The position numbers and the translations under genes are program-made. DNA of 64,000 nucleotides. It comes from Spongilla lacustris. Its lineage: Eukaryota > Porifera > Demospongiae > Spongillida > Spongillidae. This document shows positions 29,382 to 42,369 of the stretch, piece after piece (the stretch's first letter is position 1; every line of letters starts with the position of its first letter). The stretch is from contig OX442421.1 of the NCBI GenBank assembly GCA_949361645.1, forward strand, positions 335,001-399,000, given 5' to 3'. The notes beneath the pieces were generated by a model. It worked only from the letters and a program-made list of their open reading frames with translations. It made no database searches and was not told where the DNA came from.

Positions 29382-32045
29382 AGGCCAAAGAAAGTCCTGT
29401 CATTGTACCTACCCTGTCTGTGTCATGTGAAAGTAGCTATTGTATTAAGGGTGCAATTTTGTCTGTTCCTGTTGAATTTGTTTTAGATACTGGAGCCGCC
29501 GTGTCGCTGATACGTGAAGATGTCTGGAACCGGATCTCCAAAGAATCACCAGGGGGACCGCGGCTCCAAGAGTGGAAGGGCAAGAGACTGGTTGGTGTCA
29601 ACGGTTCCCCATTGTCTGTGAGGGGCTTCGGGAAATTTCAGGTGTTTCTGGAAGGCTGGAATGTGCCACTGGATGTGATGCTCATTGTTACCAGTGACCT
29701 CACCGTTCACGAAGCCATCCTTGGGCTGGATTTTGTAGAAGAGCATAAATGTCTGATCGACTGCAGTAGAAAGCTCCTGGCTTTTCCACGTGACGGTCCA
29801 TCTGTGCAGATCCAGTGCCGCCCTAGCTCTCACACTGCAGCTGCCCTCGGGGAGACTGTCGGGCTGTTGACTGCGGAGAAAATTGTGGTACCGCCAGGCA
29901 GTGAAATGGAGCTGATGGTGAAGCAGACAAGTGGAGCTACCGGGGGTACATGGTTCGTTGAGAGTGATGTTTCCAGTCGGCTCGGAGTGATTGTTGCTAG
30001 AGGGTTGGTATGTCCCAACAGAAATGGCCTGGTTCCCGTACGTGTACTTAACCCACGCGATGAAGAGGTCGTTCTTATCAAAGGAGTGCATTTGGCAAAG
30101 ATGGAGCTTATCGACGACGACTGCACTGTCAATGTCTCAGCAATTAGTAAGAAGTCTAATTTATCGCAAGAAGACCAGTCAACCTTGTGGAAGATGGTGT
30201 GTGAATCTGGGAACTACACTAGTGACGCTGAAAAGGAGCAGCTGTATGCACTTTTGATGGAATACTCTGATGTGTTCTCTCTCAGCAGCGGTGAAATGGG
30301 TCGAACCGCAGTGACGAAGCATCATATCAACACTGGCGATGCTCAACCAGTCCACCTCCTTCCTCGCCGCATTCCACAGGCTCGCAGGGATGAAGTGAAA
30401 CGACTCATTCAAGAAATGCTAGACCAAGGAGCCATTCAGCATTCGGAAAGCCCGTGGTCCTCACCTGTGGTCCTCGCAAAGAAGAAGGATGGGTCGACCA
30501 GATTTTGTATCGACTACAGGAAGGTGAATGAAGTCACACGGAAGGACGCGTACCCGCTACCGCGAGTGGACGATACATTGGACACTCTTGTCGGGTCGAA
30601 ATACTTCTCGACGCTGGATCTTGCTAGTGGCTACTGGCAGGTGGAAGTTGCTGAGAACGACCAACCCAAGACGACGTTCACCACATCGGAAGGATTATTC
30701 CAATTTCGTGTAATGCCTTTCGGGCTATGCAACGCACCCGCCACTTTCCAGCGGCTAATGGATCGAGTTCTGAGTGGTCTGAAATGGTCTACCTGCCTTG
30801 TGTACTTCGACGATATTATGGTAGTAGGGACATCCTTTGCAGACCACCTGTCCAATATCGGTGGCGTTCTTGCAAGGCTCCGGGGGGCGGGGCTGAAGCT
30901 GAAACCAGGAAAGTGTCGTCTCTGCAAGGAACGTGTTGCCTTTCTTGGACATATTGTGTCAGCCGAGGGAATCACCACCGACCCGAGCAAAACGGAGGCA
31001 GTTGCAAAATGGCCCACCCCACAGTCCCGACGAGAAGTGCAGCAATTTCTAGGACTCGCGAACTACTACAGACGATTCGTGAAGAATTTTGCAGCCATTG
31101 CTGGACCACTTCAGCGTCTCACTGAGAAGAATAGCAATTTTGAATGAACCATAGAGTGTCAGCATGCCTTTGATAAATTGGGTGCATGTTTGGTCTCTTC
31201 CCCTGTCCTTTCCTACCCAGACTATAGTAGGAGATTCGTGCTGGACACGGACGCCAGTGATACTGGCATTGGAGCTGTTCTGTCGCAGGTGAAGGATGAT
31301 GGCTCTGAAGTGGTTACTGCGTATGCCAGTCGCTCATTGAGCCGACCTGAGAGGCGATATTGCGTGACTCGGAAGGAGTTATTGGCATTCGTGGAATTTG
31401 TTCACCACTTCCGACACTACTTGCTGGGGAGGGAGTTTACTCTCAGAACTGACCACAATTCGCTGGTCTGGGTGCGGAATTTTAAAGAACCTGAAGGTCA
31501 GCTGGCCCGCTGGCTGGGGAAACTAGAAGAGTACAACTTCACGATAGTTCATCGCCGGGGTGCTTTGCACAACAATGCGGACGCGTTGTCACGCATACCT
31601 TGTAGACAGTGTGGGAGGGACAACCATAATAAGGACGAGGTGCCTTCGGATGATGAGCAAACTGTACGGGTTCTTGTTCCCCTACCTGTGTCACAAGATC
31701 CTGGAAACATGGGGCATCATCAGCTTGATGACGATCAGATCCAGCCAGTGTACCTTGCGGTGCAGAATGGGCACCAACCCCCTCTGGATGTAACGAAGTC
31801 TTGGAGTCGAGAGAGTCGCATGCTACTACAACAATGGGAATCTCTTCGCATTAAAAATGGTATTCTGTGGAGAAGGAGACTTGGCGGAAATGAATCCGAC
31901 CTTCAGCTTGTGCTCCCGACTGAATTTCAGGCAGACGTCTTGCGGAGTCTTCATGAGGGGGCTACGTCTGCCCACCTGGGCGAAGAGAAGATGCTGCAAC
32001 AGTTAAAGGAGCGCTTCTATTGGCCGGGATGTACCGATGCGGTCA
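29297..32045 (+). pseudogene. pol: Pol of the truncated gypsy element (protease, RT, RNase H, partial integrase)
   Basis: Protease 'FVLDTGAAVSLIRED' near 29490. RT with 'CIDYRKVNEVTRKDAYPLPR' and 'CLVYFDDIMVVG'. A TGA at 31145 occupies a position that is Trp in the paralogue; the same frame then continues through RNase H 'FVLDTDASDTGIGAVLSQ' and 'LRTDHNSLVWVRNF' into the integrase zinc finger 'HEGATSAHLGEEKML..FYWPGCTDAV' at about 32045, where homology stops. The integrase core, C-terminal domain and 3' LTR are missing. Pol overlaps the gag knuckle frame in the -1 register, as in the intact relative. A frame continuing to 32320 is not element sequence. Confidence 0.85.
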
Positions 32046-32315
32046 AAGATTATACCCCGTTGAAGTTAGCCGCACGTTCCTCAGCCGCACATTCCAAAAT
32101 GAATAAAATTAACATTCCACAAGCGGCGGCCGTAGTATGCGCGCCCTTGTGGATATATCCGGATACTCGATACACAACACGAGCGGTTATGAACGCTGGA
32201 CCAAGTGAGGACGTAAGTGTACACATGTACATGCACATGCTGATAGCTATACCTAAAAATGAATGCTACTCCATCCCACGGTACGGTGTTTTGTGCTGGC
32301 ATATCTTAGCACGAC

Positions 32316-35300
32316 TTTAGGACCGTGGCTACGTCCCATGCTAGCCTACCAGGGTGACAGCACAAAAACACCAAGGTACCAGTATACCTGCATGACAGAA
32401 ACATCACCCATGACCCACTTGACATATGTGAGCACAAGGTACGGGTTTGGCCCCTCCCACTTTAGGACCGTCCCTTGATAGCCTACCAGGGTGACAGCAC
32501 AAAAACACCAAGGTACCAGTACACTTGCATGACAGAAACATCACCCATGACCCACTTGACATATGTGAGCACAAGGTATGGGCTTGGCCCCTCCCACTTT
32601 AGGACCGTCGCTTGATAGCCTACCAGGGTGACAGCACAAAAACACCAAGGTACCAGTACACTTGCATGACAGAAACATCACCCATGACCCACTTGACATA
32701 TGTGAGCACAAGGTATGGGCTTGGCCCCTCCCACTTTAGGACCGTCGCTTGATAGCCTACCAGGGTGACAGCACAAAAACACCAAGGTACCAGTACACCT
32801 GCATGACAGAAACATCACACATGACTCACTTGACATATGTGAGTACAAGGTATGGGTTTGGCCCCTCCCACTTTAGGACCGTGGCTACGTCCCTTGCTAG
32901 CCTACCAGGGTGACAGCACAAAAACACCAAGGTACCAGTATACCTGTATGACAGAAACATCACCCATGACCCACTTGACAAATGTGAGCACAAAGTATGG
33001 GTTTGGCCCCTCCCACTTTAGGACCGTGGCTACGTCCCTTGCTAGCCTACCAGGGTGACAGCACAAAAACACCAAGGTACCAGTATACCTGCATGACAGA
33101 AACATCACCCATGACCCACTTGACATATGTGAGCACAAGGTATGGGTTTGGCCCCTCCCACTTTAGGACCGTGGCTACGTCCCTTGCTAGCCTACCAGGG
33201 TGACAGCACAAAAACACCAAGGTACCAGTACACCTGCATGACAGAAACATAACCCATGACCCACTTGACATATGTGAGCACAAGGTATGGGCTTGGCCCC
33301 TCCCACTTTAGGACCGTCGCTTGATAGCCTACCAGGGTGACAGCACAAAAACACCAAGGTACCAGTACACCTGCATGACAGAAACATCACACATGACCCA
33401 CTTGACATATGTGAGCACAAGGTATGGGTTTGGCCCCTCCCACTTTAGGACCGTGGCTACGTCCCTTGCTAGCCTACCAGGGTGACAGCACAAAAACACC
33501 AAGGTACCAGTACACCTGCATGACAGAAACATCACCCATGACCCACTTGACATATGTAAGCACAAGGTATGGGTTTGGCCCCTCCCACTTTAGGACCGTG
33601 GCTACGTCCCTCGATAGCCTATCAGAGTGACAGCACAAAAACACCAAGGTACCAGTATACCTGCATGACAGAAACATCACCCATGACCCACTTGACATAT
33701 GTGAGCACAAGGTATGGGCTTGGCCCCTCCCATTTTAGGACCGTCCCTTGATAGCCTACCAGGGTGACAGCACAAATACACCAAGGTACCAGTACACCTG
33801 CATGACAGAAACATCACCCATGACCCACTTGACATATGTGAGCACAAGGTATGGGCTTGGCCCCTCCCACTTTAGGACCGTGGCTACGTCCCTTGCTAGC
33901 CTACCAGGGTGACAGCACAAAAACACCAAGGTACCAGTATACCTGCATGACAGAAACATCACCCATGACCCACTTGACATATGTGAGCACAAGGTATGGG
34001 TTTGGCCCCTCCTACTTTAGGACCGTCCCTTGATAGCCTACCAGGGTGACAGCACAAAAACACCAAGGTACCAGTATACCTGCATGACAGAAACATCACC
34101 CATGACCCACTTGACATATGTGAGCACAAGGTATGGGCTTGGCCCCTCCCACTTTAGGACCGCCGCTTGATAGCCTACCAGGGTGACAGCACAAAAACAC
34201 CAAGGTACCAGTACACCTGCATGACAGAAACATCACACATGACCCACTTGACATATGTGAGCACAAGGTATGGGCTTGGCCCCTCCCACTTTAGGACCGT
34301 GGCTACGTCCCTTGCTAGCCTACCAGGGTGACAGCACAAAAACACCAAGGTACCAGTATACCTGCATGACAGAAACATCACCCATGACCCACTTGACATA
34401 TGTGAGCACAAGGTATGGGTTTGGCCCCTCCTACTTTAGGACCGTCCCTTGATAGCCTACCAGGGTGACAGCACAAAAACACCAAGGTACCAGTATACCT
34501 GCATGACAGAAACATCACCCATGACCCACTTGACATATGTGAGCACAAGGTATGGGCTTGGCCCCTCCCACTTTAGGACCGCCGCTTGATAGCCTACCAG
34601 GGTGACAGCACAAAAACACCAAGGTACCAGTACACCTGCATGACAGAAACATCACCCATGACCCACTTGACATATGTGAGCACAAGGTATGGGCTTGGCC
34701 CCTCCCACTTTAGGACCGTGGCTACGTCCCTCGATAGCCTATCAGGGTGACAGCACAAAAACACCAAGGTACCAGTATACCTGCATGACAGAAACATCAC
34801 CCATGACCCACTTGACATATGTGAGCACAAGGTATGGGCTTGGCCCCTCCCACTTTAGGACCGTCCCTTGCTAGCCTACCAGGGTGACAGCACAAAAACA
34901 CCAAGGTACCAGTACACCTGCATGACAGAAACATCACACATGGCCCACTTGACATATGTGAGCACAAGGTATGGGTTTGGCCCCTCCCACTTTAGGACCG
35001 CGGCTACGTCCCTTGCTAGCCTACCAGGGTGACAGCACAAAAACACCAAGGTACCAGTACACCTGAATGACAGAAACATCACCCATGACCCACTTGACAA
35101 ATGTGAGCACAAGGTATGGGTTTGGCCCCTCCCACTTTAGGACCGTCCCTTGCTAGCCTACCAGGGTGACAGCACAAAAACACCAAGGTACCAGTACACT
35201 TGCATGACAGAAACATTACCCATGACCCACTTGACATATGTGAGCACAAGGTATGGGCTTGGCCCCTCCCACTTTAGGACCGTCGCTTGATAGCCTACCA

Positions 35301-35806
35301 GGGTGACAGCACAAAAACACCAAGGTACCAGTACACCTGCATGACAGAAACATCACACATGGCCCACTTGACATATGTGAGCACAAGGTATGGGCTTGGC
35401 CCCTCCCACCTTAGGACCGTGGCTACGTCCTTTGCTAGCCTACCAGGGTGACAGCACAAAAACACCAAGGTACCAGTACACCTGCATGACAGAAACATCA
35501 CACATGGCCCACTTGACATATGTGAGCACAAGGTATGGGCTTGGCCCCTCCCACCTTAGGACCGTGGCTACGTCCTTTGCTAGCCTACCAGGGTGACAGC
35601 ACAAAAACACCAAGGTACCAGTGCACCTGCATGACAGAAACATCACACATGGCCCACTTGACATATGTGAGCACAAGGTATGGGCTTGGCCCCTCCCACT
35701 TTAGGACCGTGGCTACGTCCCTTGCTAGCTTACCAGGGTGGCAGCACAAAAACACCAAGGTACATGTACACCTGCCTGACAGAAGCATCACACATGACTA
35801 ACTACG
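32316..35806 (+). repeat. Satellite array, 25 units of two lengths (145 and 137 bp)
   Basis: Unit boundaries taken at 'tttaggaccg' lie at 32316, 32461, 32598, 32735, 32872, 33017, 33162, 33307, 33444, 33589, 33734, 33871, 34016, 34153, 34290, 34435, 34572, 34709, 34854, 34991, 35136, 35273, 35410, 35555 and 35700. Long units (A, 145 bp) contain 'gtggctacgtccct'; short units (B, 137 bp) lack 8 bp there ('gtcccttg' or 'gtcgcttg'). The order is ABBBAAABAABABBABBABABBAAA. Repeated ~60-80-codon frames on both strands are artefacts, since neither period is a multiple of three. Confidence 0.95.
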
Positions 35807-36289
35807 TATGGAAGAGCTGTGTCTGTATATGTAATTCTATTTGTCTGTACTTGGTGAAGAGGAGCTAGTGTCATACGTGTACTTGTACTTATTTTTTAAA
35901 AGTCTTGTCTGTATGTATGTGTGTATGTGTACTTATTGAAGATATGTGTGTATTCATGTATGCATTCACCCATGTGTTCTGTCTCACACGCATGCAGTTC
36001 GGCTCCTGGATGGTTCGTCAGGGAGCCTTTCTCTGTTGTCCTCAGCAGCAAGCTCTACTTGTGAACAAGAAGCATTAACCAACAGTTGCTAATGTTTTAT
36101 TTTGTGTTTGTAACATGTTGCTTTGTAATGATGATGATCATGGCTGTCATATGCACAACACGAGTACAGATGGTCAATGTAGTTTAGTCCTATTTGATTG
36201 GTCAATAATCCCTAAAAACAGATTGGTTAGGATCATTCTGTCAGCGCAGCTGTAGTAATTGATGTTGTAAATTTACACATATATATGTG

Positions 36290-39200
36290 TACACACATAC
36301 ATATCAGTGTAATCAATTTTCTGAACATACTACTGCTGGAACTATTGAGGCCTGGAACTACATCCTAAAACGAATAGACCACAAAGAAAAGCTGATGAGA
36401 CCAGATGTGTGCATTCAGAAGCACTACCCTGTAATAGTAGGAAGGCGGCGTCAGTACTGTGATGACTTAAAATCAAAAAACAGGAAACGCGTTAAGGTTG
36501 GCAAAACCTTTTCCAGTATTGCAGCTAGTTTGTTAATATTACTATATGCAGCAATCTATAAAGGTTAAGCCATCTCGTCCTTTGCTTGAGAAGTGGTCTA
36601 AAAGGAAGAAAGAAAATGCAGCTCCAAATCCATCACTTGGTTACTTTCAACAGAAACCATCTACGCTATGGAGCCATCTATTTTCTGTCTCAAGGTAGAA
36701 AATAAAGTAATTTAAACCTATTTATGTAACTTGTATATCCAGCCAGGATACAGCAGACATAACAGACATACCTGAAATAAGCACAGACTGAAGAGAGCTA
36801 TAAGAATTTTAATTTCATATATGCTGTGCCTATAAAATATAGCGGTCTTTAGTACTTTACAATTCTTTGTATAGATCGTAATGTACTAGTATATAAACGA
36901 TTAAAATTAATTGAGAATGGTTTACATTTTTATACCATTATACAATAAATAGATGCTACATGTCTTGATGGGTCTTACTATTGTCAGGAAACCTGAAGCA
37001 TTGATTATTCCTGAGGGTACAGCCCCAGGGTGTCTGATTTGCAGAAGCACAGAGTAGTGTTATATTACCAAGGTAGACAGAAAATGCAGTACGCATTTTA
37101 AAAATACTATATAATTGCAGGCAATGTGAAATGTATCATGCAAAAGCCACAGGATGTTCTACTTATGAACTGTGTGCTATAGTGGTACTGATGAGGATAC
37201 ATAATGATTGTATTCTTGTAAGTCATAACAATTTTACTTTCAGCTTCATCATGGAAAGTATGCAAACAAGGGGCACTGTAAGGAGTATAAAGTTATTACA
37301 TGCTGAGGTACAATGCTCTCATCCAGATTCATGTATTGTCAGAAGCAGAGATGAGTGGATTAGTTACAGTGACTCAATAGTCAGGAAGATATCAACTCCT
37401 AACTATAACTCATCCAGATATGTTCAGGTATTGATATCGCAATGTACATGTATCACTTGAAATGTTTTGCCTCAATTGCAGAATAATGTTTGTATTGCTA
37501 TATACACTGCTCCTATGAGCACTGTGAGTTATGATTGATATGTAGTTTATAATGCGACCCAACAATCCGTTGGTATGTATGTAGTGTACAATTCAATTAT
37601 CAAGCTTATAGCATAAAAAGACATCTATTTCTACTACATTGACAACATAATATCAGTAAGTACAAAGCATGCATTATGTACAACACATTAATATAAGCTC
37701 AGTGTACATAAAGGTTATAACCCAGGAGAGTGATTACTTAATCATTGGCCTTAACCAAGTGTCAGATATGATAGTTTAGGTTTATTATTTGTTATTCAAG
37801 ATCTGTTGTACTGATATGGTATCAAAGATGATTGACAGTGTAAATAGTACATGTGTTACAAATCTATCATATTTTTATTCAGCCCATTCTTCACAAAGAT
37901 AGTTCTGTTTCTGTTATAGCTAATGCAAAATTGTTAAGCAATGCTCAAATAATAATGGCGACTGGTATGTTAATATATATATGCCTTACAGGTGAACTGT
38001 AGTTTATCTCAACAACTTGAACTTGAGGTTCTGCTAAAACCTGTAACGAAACTTGTTATGCATATGTACCTCTATACCATTTCATCAAGGATTTGCACAG
38101 AGTACCAATTCCACATGCAATGTTCCAGTTGCAGAGGCAAGATCACATAAGCTTGGCATCTGGGATGTGGATGGACTCAAAAGTGATTTCTGCATACTTG
38201 GAGTTAGTTCTGCAAACTGCACATAAGGTGTGGATTGCATAACCATAGTAAAAGTTATACCTAAATTTGACTCCCACAGAAAGGGAAAAATATCATGTGT
38301 TTTGATCCTTCATTTTTGCCCTCATTTAAGTCTAAGGGATATCAAGGTGTGAATAGGTATTCCAAGGTTTGTATCACATTTAACTGAGTACCATTGTTGA
38401 TTTCCTGTTTATATGAAGAGTAAACGTTTATTGGAGGTCGAGTGTGATGTCCTTATGTTTCCAATACATAAACCATTGCATTGGAGCTTAATAGTATATA
38501 TATAATAAAAATTCTTTGTTTGGCTTGTTATTTTACTTGTATCGTAGGTAGTGTACCCACAAACATGCACCATTGTAGGAATTGATTCCCTCCACAACAG
38601 TGATGAGGATGCAGTGAACTGGATATGGTAAACAGATTATAAACGTACTTGAAATATGGCCGGTTGTCAGTAAGATATTTTAATCAGGTTATACATCAAC
38701 AATGATGTACAATTCTACAAAAATGGTATTTTAGCAAGTTCTGACTGGATTTATAATGATTCATTGGTATGTAATTTCTATCTTTGTGGTTTGAGTACAT
38801 ATATGAGTGATTTATTTTTATATAACTACTGCATGGTGCTAAGTCTACATATATGTTTGAGCGTTATACATTTTCATGCAGAATACCAATTGGCCCAAAC
38901 AGGAAAATACAAAGGACTGTGTGTGTTTACATGTCTTGTAAGTGTGGTTATAAAGGGGGGCTAAATGAAATGCTTATGGCTGTGTCCCTTGCAATTGCAT
39001 GCATATCTCACAACAGGCAGCTAGACTTGTTGCAGAAAATACAGCACTGCAATATACCCAGGTATCCTACTATTGTGAATAACAGCTTATTGAATTTCTA
39101 ATATACATCGGCTTACAGAACCTGGTGCATAACTTTTGGCTTCAGATGGTGCATGAGCTTTCAGAAGGTGTCTTGTATCCACTAAGGACATTAACAGGTC

Positions 39201-39720
39201 AGTATACTGATCACATCATAGCAGTAAGGCCCATCGTTAATATGGTTTATAAGAGGAACCTAGCAAGTTGACTGAACAAGAGGTATATGACTAAATGATA
39301 ACCAGAAATGCCTAAAACAATGCTTAATAACTGCTTATGTATAGGGTGACACAGCTTCATTATCGTCAAACAACACTAGTATTTATAATGAAGCCATTTT
39401 TACACCAAAAAATGGTAAGAGACATGCAACCTGAAGTACATGGTATGTGTTAATTCGTATTGCATATATATATGCATGTAGCAGACTGCCCTTCTGTTCA
39501 GAGTGACGACCAAAATCATATAGTGACAATCCTGTTGATAATGTTGAAACTGATAATACAAGTTCTGACATTGATAGTGATGGTGGAAAAGGCTGCAATA
39601 CTACCAAAGATGTGGATAACTTCCTAGTTCCATCATACTGTAATCAACCAGATGTAGATGATATGTATGCTCTTAAGTGGGGCCTACACCATTATATGAA
39701 GTACTTTCCCAGAATGAAAC
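36290..39720 (+). pseudogene. Intron-rich transposon-like remnant of unknown family containing a Ulp1-like protease
   Basis: Plus-strand exon-like blocks are separated by AT-rich spacers. About 36306-36505 reads 'TIEAWNYILKRIDHKEKLMR' and 'HYPVIVGRRRQYCDDL'. About 36570-36690 reads 'LEKWSKRKKENAAPNPSLGY'. About 37250-37430 reads 'MESMQTRGTVRSIKLLHAEV'. A late acidic block at about 39535-39720 reads 'SSDIDSDGGKG' and 'VPSYCNQPDVDDMYALKWGL'. Between them lies the protease listed separately. I do not recognise the non-protease parts. Autonomous elements of several superfamilies carry Ulp1 domains, so a mobile origin is plausible but unproven. 35810-36290 shows nothing recognisable. Confidence 0.35.
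38060..38935 (+). pseudogene. Ulp1-like (C48) cysteine protease, split by introns or decay
   Basis: Blocks in order: 'GMWMDSKVISAYLELVLQTA' (~38160-38225), 'KGKNIMCFDPSFLPSFKSKG', 'LLEVECDVLMFPIHKPLHWS' with the catalytic His codon at 38479, 'VVYPQTCTIVGIDSLHNSDE' with the catalytic Asp codon at 38584, and 'WPKQENTKDC' with the oxyanion Gln at 38900 and nucleophile Cys at 38918. This is the His-Asp-Gln-Cys order of SUMO/Ulp1-type peptidases. The residue after Cys is Val where Gly is usual. Spacers between blocks have plausible splice ends, but continuity was not verified. Confidence 0.6.
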
Positions 39721-39894
39721 GACCCCCTTACACGAAATATCAATGAGAGCTTTTTGTATATGTGTGATTTAATGATTCTTCTCGGCACGAACCGTATATA
39801 AAAATTTTACGCTGATCAGCGTATTCGGCATGAAACCGTTAACAGCCACAGGAGCCGAACCAGGGTTGAGAATTTGAACTATCAGATGATTGCA

Positions 39895-41258
39895 ACTCAC
39901 TTGCAACAATGATCGCACCACCAATGCCCATGATTTTCCATCAACGTGTCCAGTGGCTCCAACAACAGAGCACCTGCTTCCCTTTTGTCAAAGGCAGAGG
40001 CAGGGATGTACATCTGACAGCAAGCTGGTACAGTCCCCGTTTCCGAAATACTCACAAAATACACATCTTCTGCCACCCTTGTATGATTAAACTGCACTAT
40101 ACTTTCCCATCAATGACAAAGGTATGTTGTTGTAGATCTACTACACATGCGTGTTTAGTCAAAAAATCAACCCCTAGTATACATTCTTGTGTGAGATGCT
40201 TTGTAACAAGCACCATGTGTCTTCTAGTCACCCCTCCTATGGTTATACTTACTTCACCGTGCCCCACCAACTCCAACTTTTCTCCATTGCCTGCCACAAC
40301 AGAGTGAACTGGGTCTTTGATTGTCTTTGGAGATTGTTGCACTTTTTTCCACACGTCTTCATGAACCAAAGTGACAGCCGACCCTGTATCTATAAATATC
40401 TTTATAACAAGTTTACCAAGCTTTCCATCAACTGACAAACAAGACCCCACAGCTGCAGTTTCGACTGAGTTCTTTCATTTCGGACAATTTTGCTTTATAT
40501 GACCACGCTTGCCACAGTACCAGCACACAATGCCATCATTCCTTTTCTGTGCCGCTGCATCGTTTGGGCGTGATCTCGGATACGTTCTTCCATTGTTTGT
40601 GGCTGCCAGCTGTAATTTCAATGTCTCAATCTGCTTACCTAGCTGTTCCACTTTGGTTGCCAGACGACTTGGTTATGTGGTATTAGTTATAGCAGCAACA
40701 GCCTCGCTCTTGCTCTCGGAGTCATCTACTTTACCAACCGCCATCATCTCCACCTTAGCTGAAACATTGTGTAGTCTTTTTTGCAATTCTTCCACTCCCT
40801 GATATTGGCAAGCCAGCTGCAATGCTTTGTTTAGTGTCTTTGGTCTTTCACGCATTAGTCTTAGCTGAGCAGCAGAGGAACGAATACCACGAATAAATTG
40901 ATCCCTTACGAGTTCGTTCAACTGTTCCGCCGGTCACTGCTGAAATTTAAACTGCCATTCCTGGTCATTACCCGCTGGGGTTGTATTGATCCATTAAGCA
41001 CTTCAATGTCGTGCTATATTCAGAGCTTCCGTCATAATGAAATGGTTCGTCATCCAAAAGAGGAAGAACCTCACCTGTCCACTGGTCTTCTGTTATTTTT
41101 GCCTGACGGGCATAAAGCTCGAAGAATCTCTTGCGCCAAAATACAAGATCCGCTCCCGCTGAAAACGGGAAGGTGGTCGTAAACTCATTCTTACTACTTG
41201 CATCTGTCCCAACAGAGTGTGTAGTGGGTGCCTGCACCTCACTACTTTGTTCCTCCAT
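39895..41258 (-). pseudogene. gag: Gag-protease remnant of a fifth LTR retrotransposon
   Basis: Gag ATG at 41258 ('MEEQSSEVQAPTTHSV'). The middle (about 40921-40673) has 'RDQFIRGIRSSAAQLRLMRE' and 'KTLNKALQLACQYQGVEELQ', typical capsid C-terminal features. The knuckle 'CWYCGKRGHIKQNC' lies near 40530. The protease (40450-40097) has 'KIFIDTGSAVTLVHEDVWKK' and 'ECILGVDFLTKHACVVD', followed by a linker to about 39897. No RT follows; the element stops at about 39890. Frames change between segments, so it is decayed as well as truncated. Confidence 0.7.
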
Positions 41259-41274
41259 ACCACTCCGACACTAA

Positions 41275-41530
41275 TGTAGTGACCCCTGACTCAACAAGTA
41301 GTGACTAGTTAAGAAAGACAATAGTAGTACAAAAGGTACAGCATTTATACACACATATGCACATGCCCACAACAAATAGGTCAGATTCCGTCAGACAGTC
41401 ACATGTTTTCAGACACCAGCCTGGGACACTAGAGTACACAAAGCACAAGCTACAGGCAGTCAGAGAGTAAGTAAATGCTAAGTTCTTTGTGCGTAACCGC
41501 AAGCCCAATTCTAGTATGAATACCTTACAA
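41275..41530 (-). repeat. Candidate 5' LTR and primer site of the gag-protease remnant
   Basis: On the minus strand a segment running from TGTAAGG.. (41530) to ..GGTCACTACA (about 41277) precedes 'TTAGTGTCGGAGTGG', a primer-site-like sequence just before gag. There is only one copy, so the boundaries are tentative. Confidence 0.3.
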
Positions 41531-42369
41531 GTGCTTGTAAGGAAACTTTCGACATGCGCATGAGAGAAGTAGAGGCTTGTGCTCGACCTCCATCAGACCT
41601 CTGCCAGGCGAAAAATGCCTTTCTAACTACATCAGGAAAATCCCTTTGATCCTGCCAACTTGAACTATGTATAGTTATTTTTTGACAAAGTTGTATTTCA
41701 GCTGCAATTTCATTAAAGTGTGCCGTTAAAATATTACTGGCATGGTTCAGGGTTTGGGGCACTAGCCTTCAAGTATACTGGATTTGAAACGATTCGAATA
41801 CATGACGTGTACAGAGTCTGCACACGTTCATCTAACGTATGCAGAAAGGTGACAACGAATACACTGAATCCATATGTAGACCACGATTTTGTACGTGTAA
41901 GTGAAGTTTTCACTCTGAGACATATACAGATCCCGCATTCGACACGTGTGAAAAACAGCCCATGTGTCAAGTGCAGACGTGTATCGATCAATATCTGTGC
42001 CATATGGTATATGGCATACGCCGTGCTGAGTACGATTTCAACTAAAATCGGCTGAAAGTCAAATGGTCGAAGTATTCGTGACATATGCGTGGGAGTGCTC
42101 CATCCATCCCAGGGACCAGCCAGCCAGCATTTTTAATAAAGCGCCTATATTTCATTAGATGAGGTAATTGATTTTGCAAGACCTAGCATCAAGGGTGGAT
42201 ATAGCGGTTGGACATAGAACAAAATCCGACCAAAATTGTACAATGTCAGCCCAAGTTGACCATTGTTGGACAAAAGTGCCGATAGTTTCTATGATTGTTT
42301 GCACAAACATAACCACTGAAAATACATAAAGCAATTTCATTCCAAGCCAATGAACGCAATTTTTAATCG

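Noticed and set aside
29546..30091. 181-codon minus-strand frame across the gypsy protease region
   Set aside because: Shadow of the plus-strand pol frame, which carries the protease and RT motifs.
32852..35801. Recurrent 60-88-codon ORFs on both strands of the satellite
   Set aside because: Each is one unit read in a shifting frame; unit lengths 145 and 137 are not multiples of three, and no start/stop or codon pattern is conserved beyond DNA repetition.
32316..35806. CRISPR-like array of regularly spaced repeats
   Set aside because: Units are contiguous 137/145-bp tandem copies with no unique spacers, and the context is eukaryotic.
41720..42084. Overlapping 111- and 116-codon frames on opposite strands
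   Set aside because: No motif on either strand and mutual shadowing; treated as non-coding.
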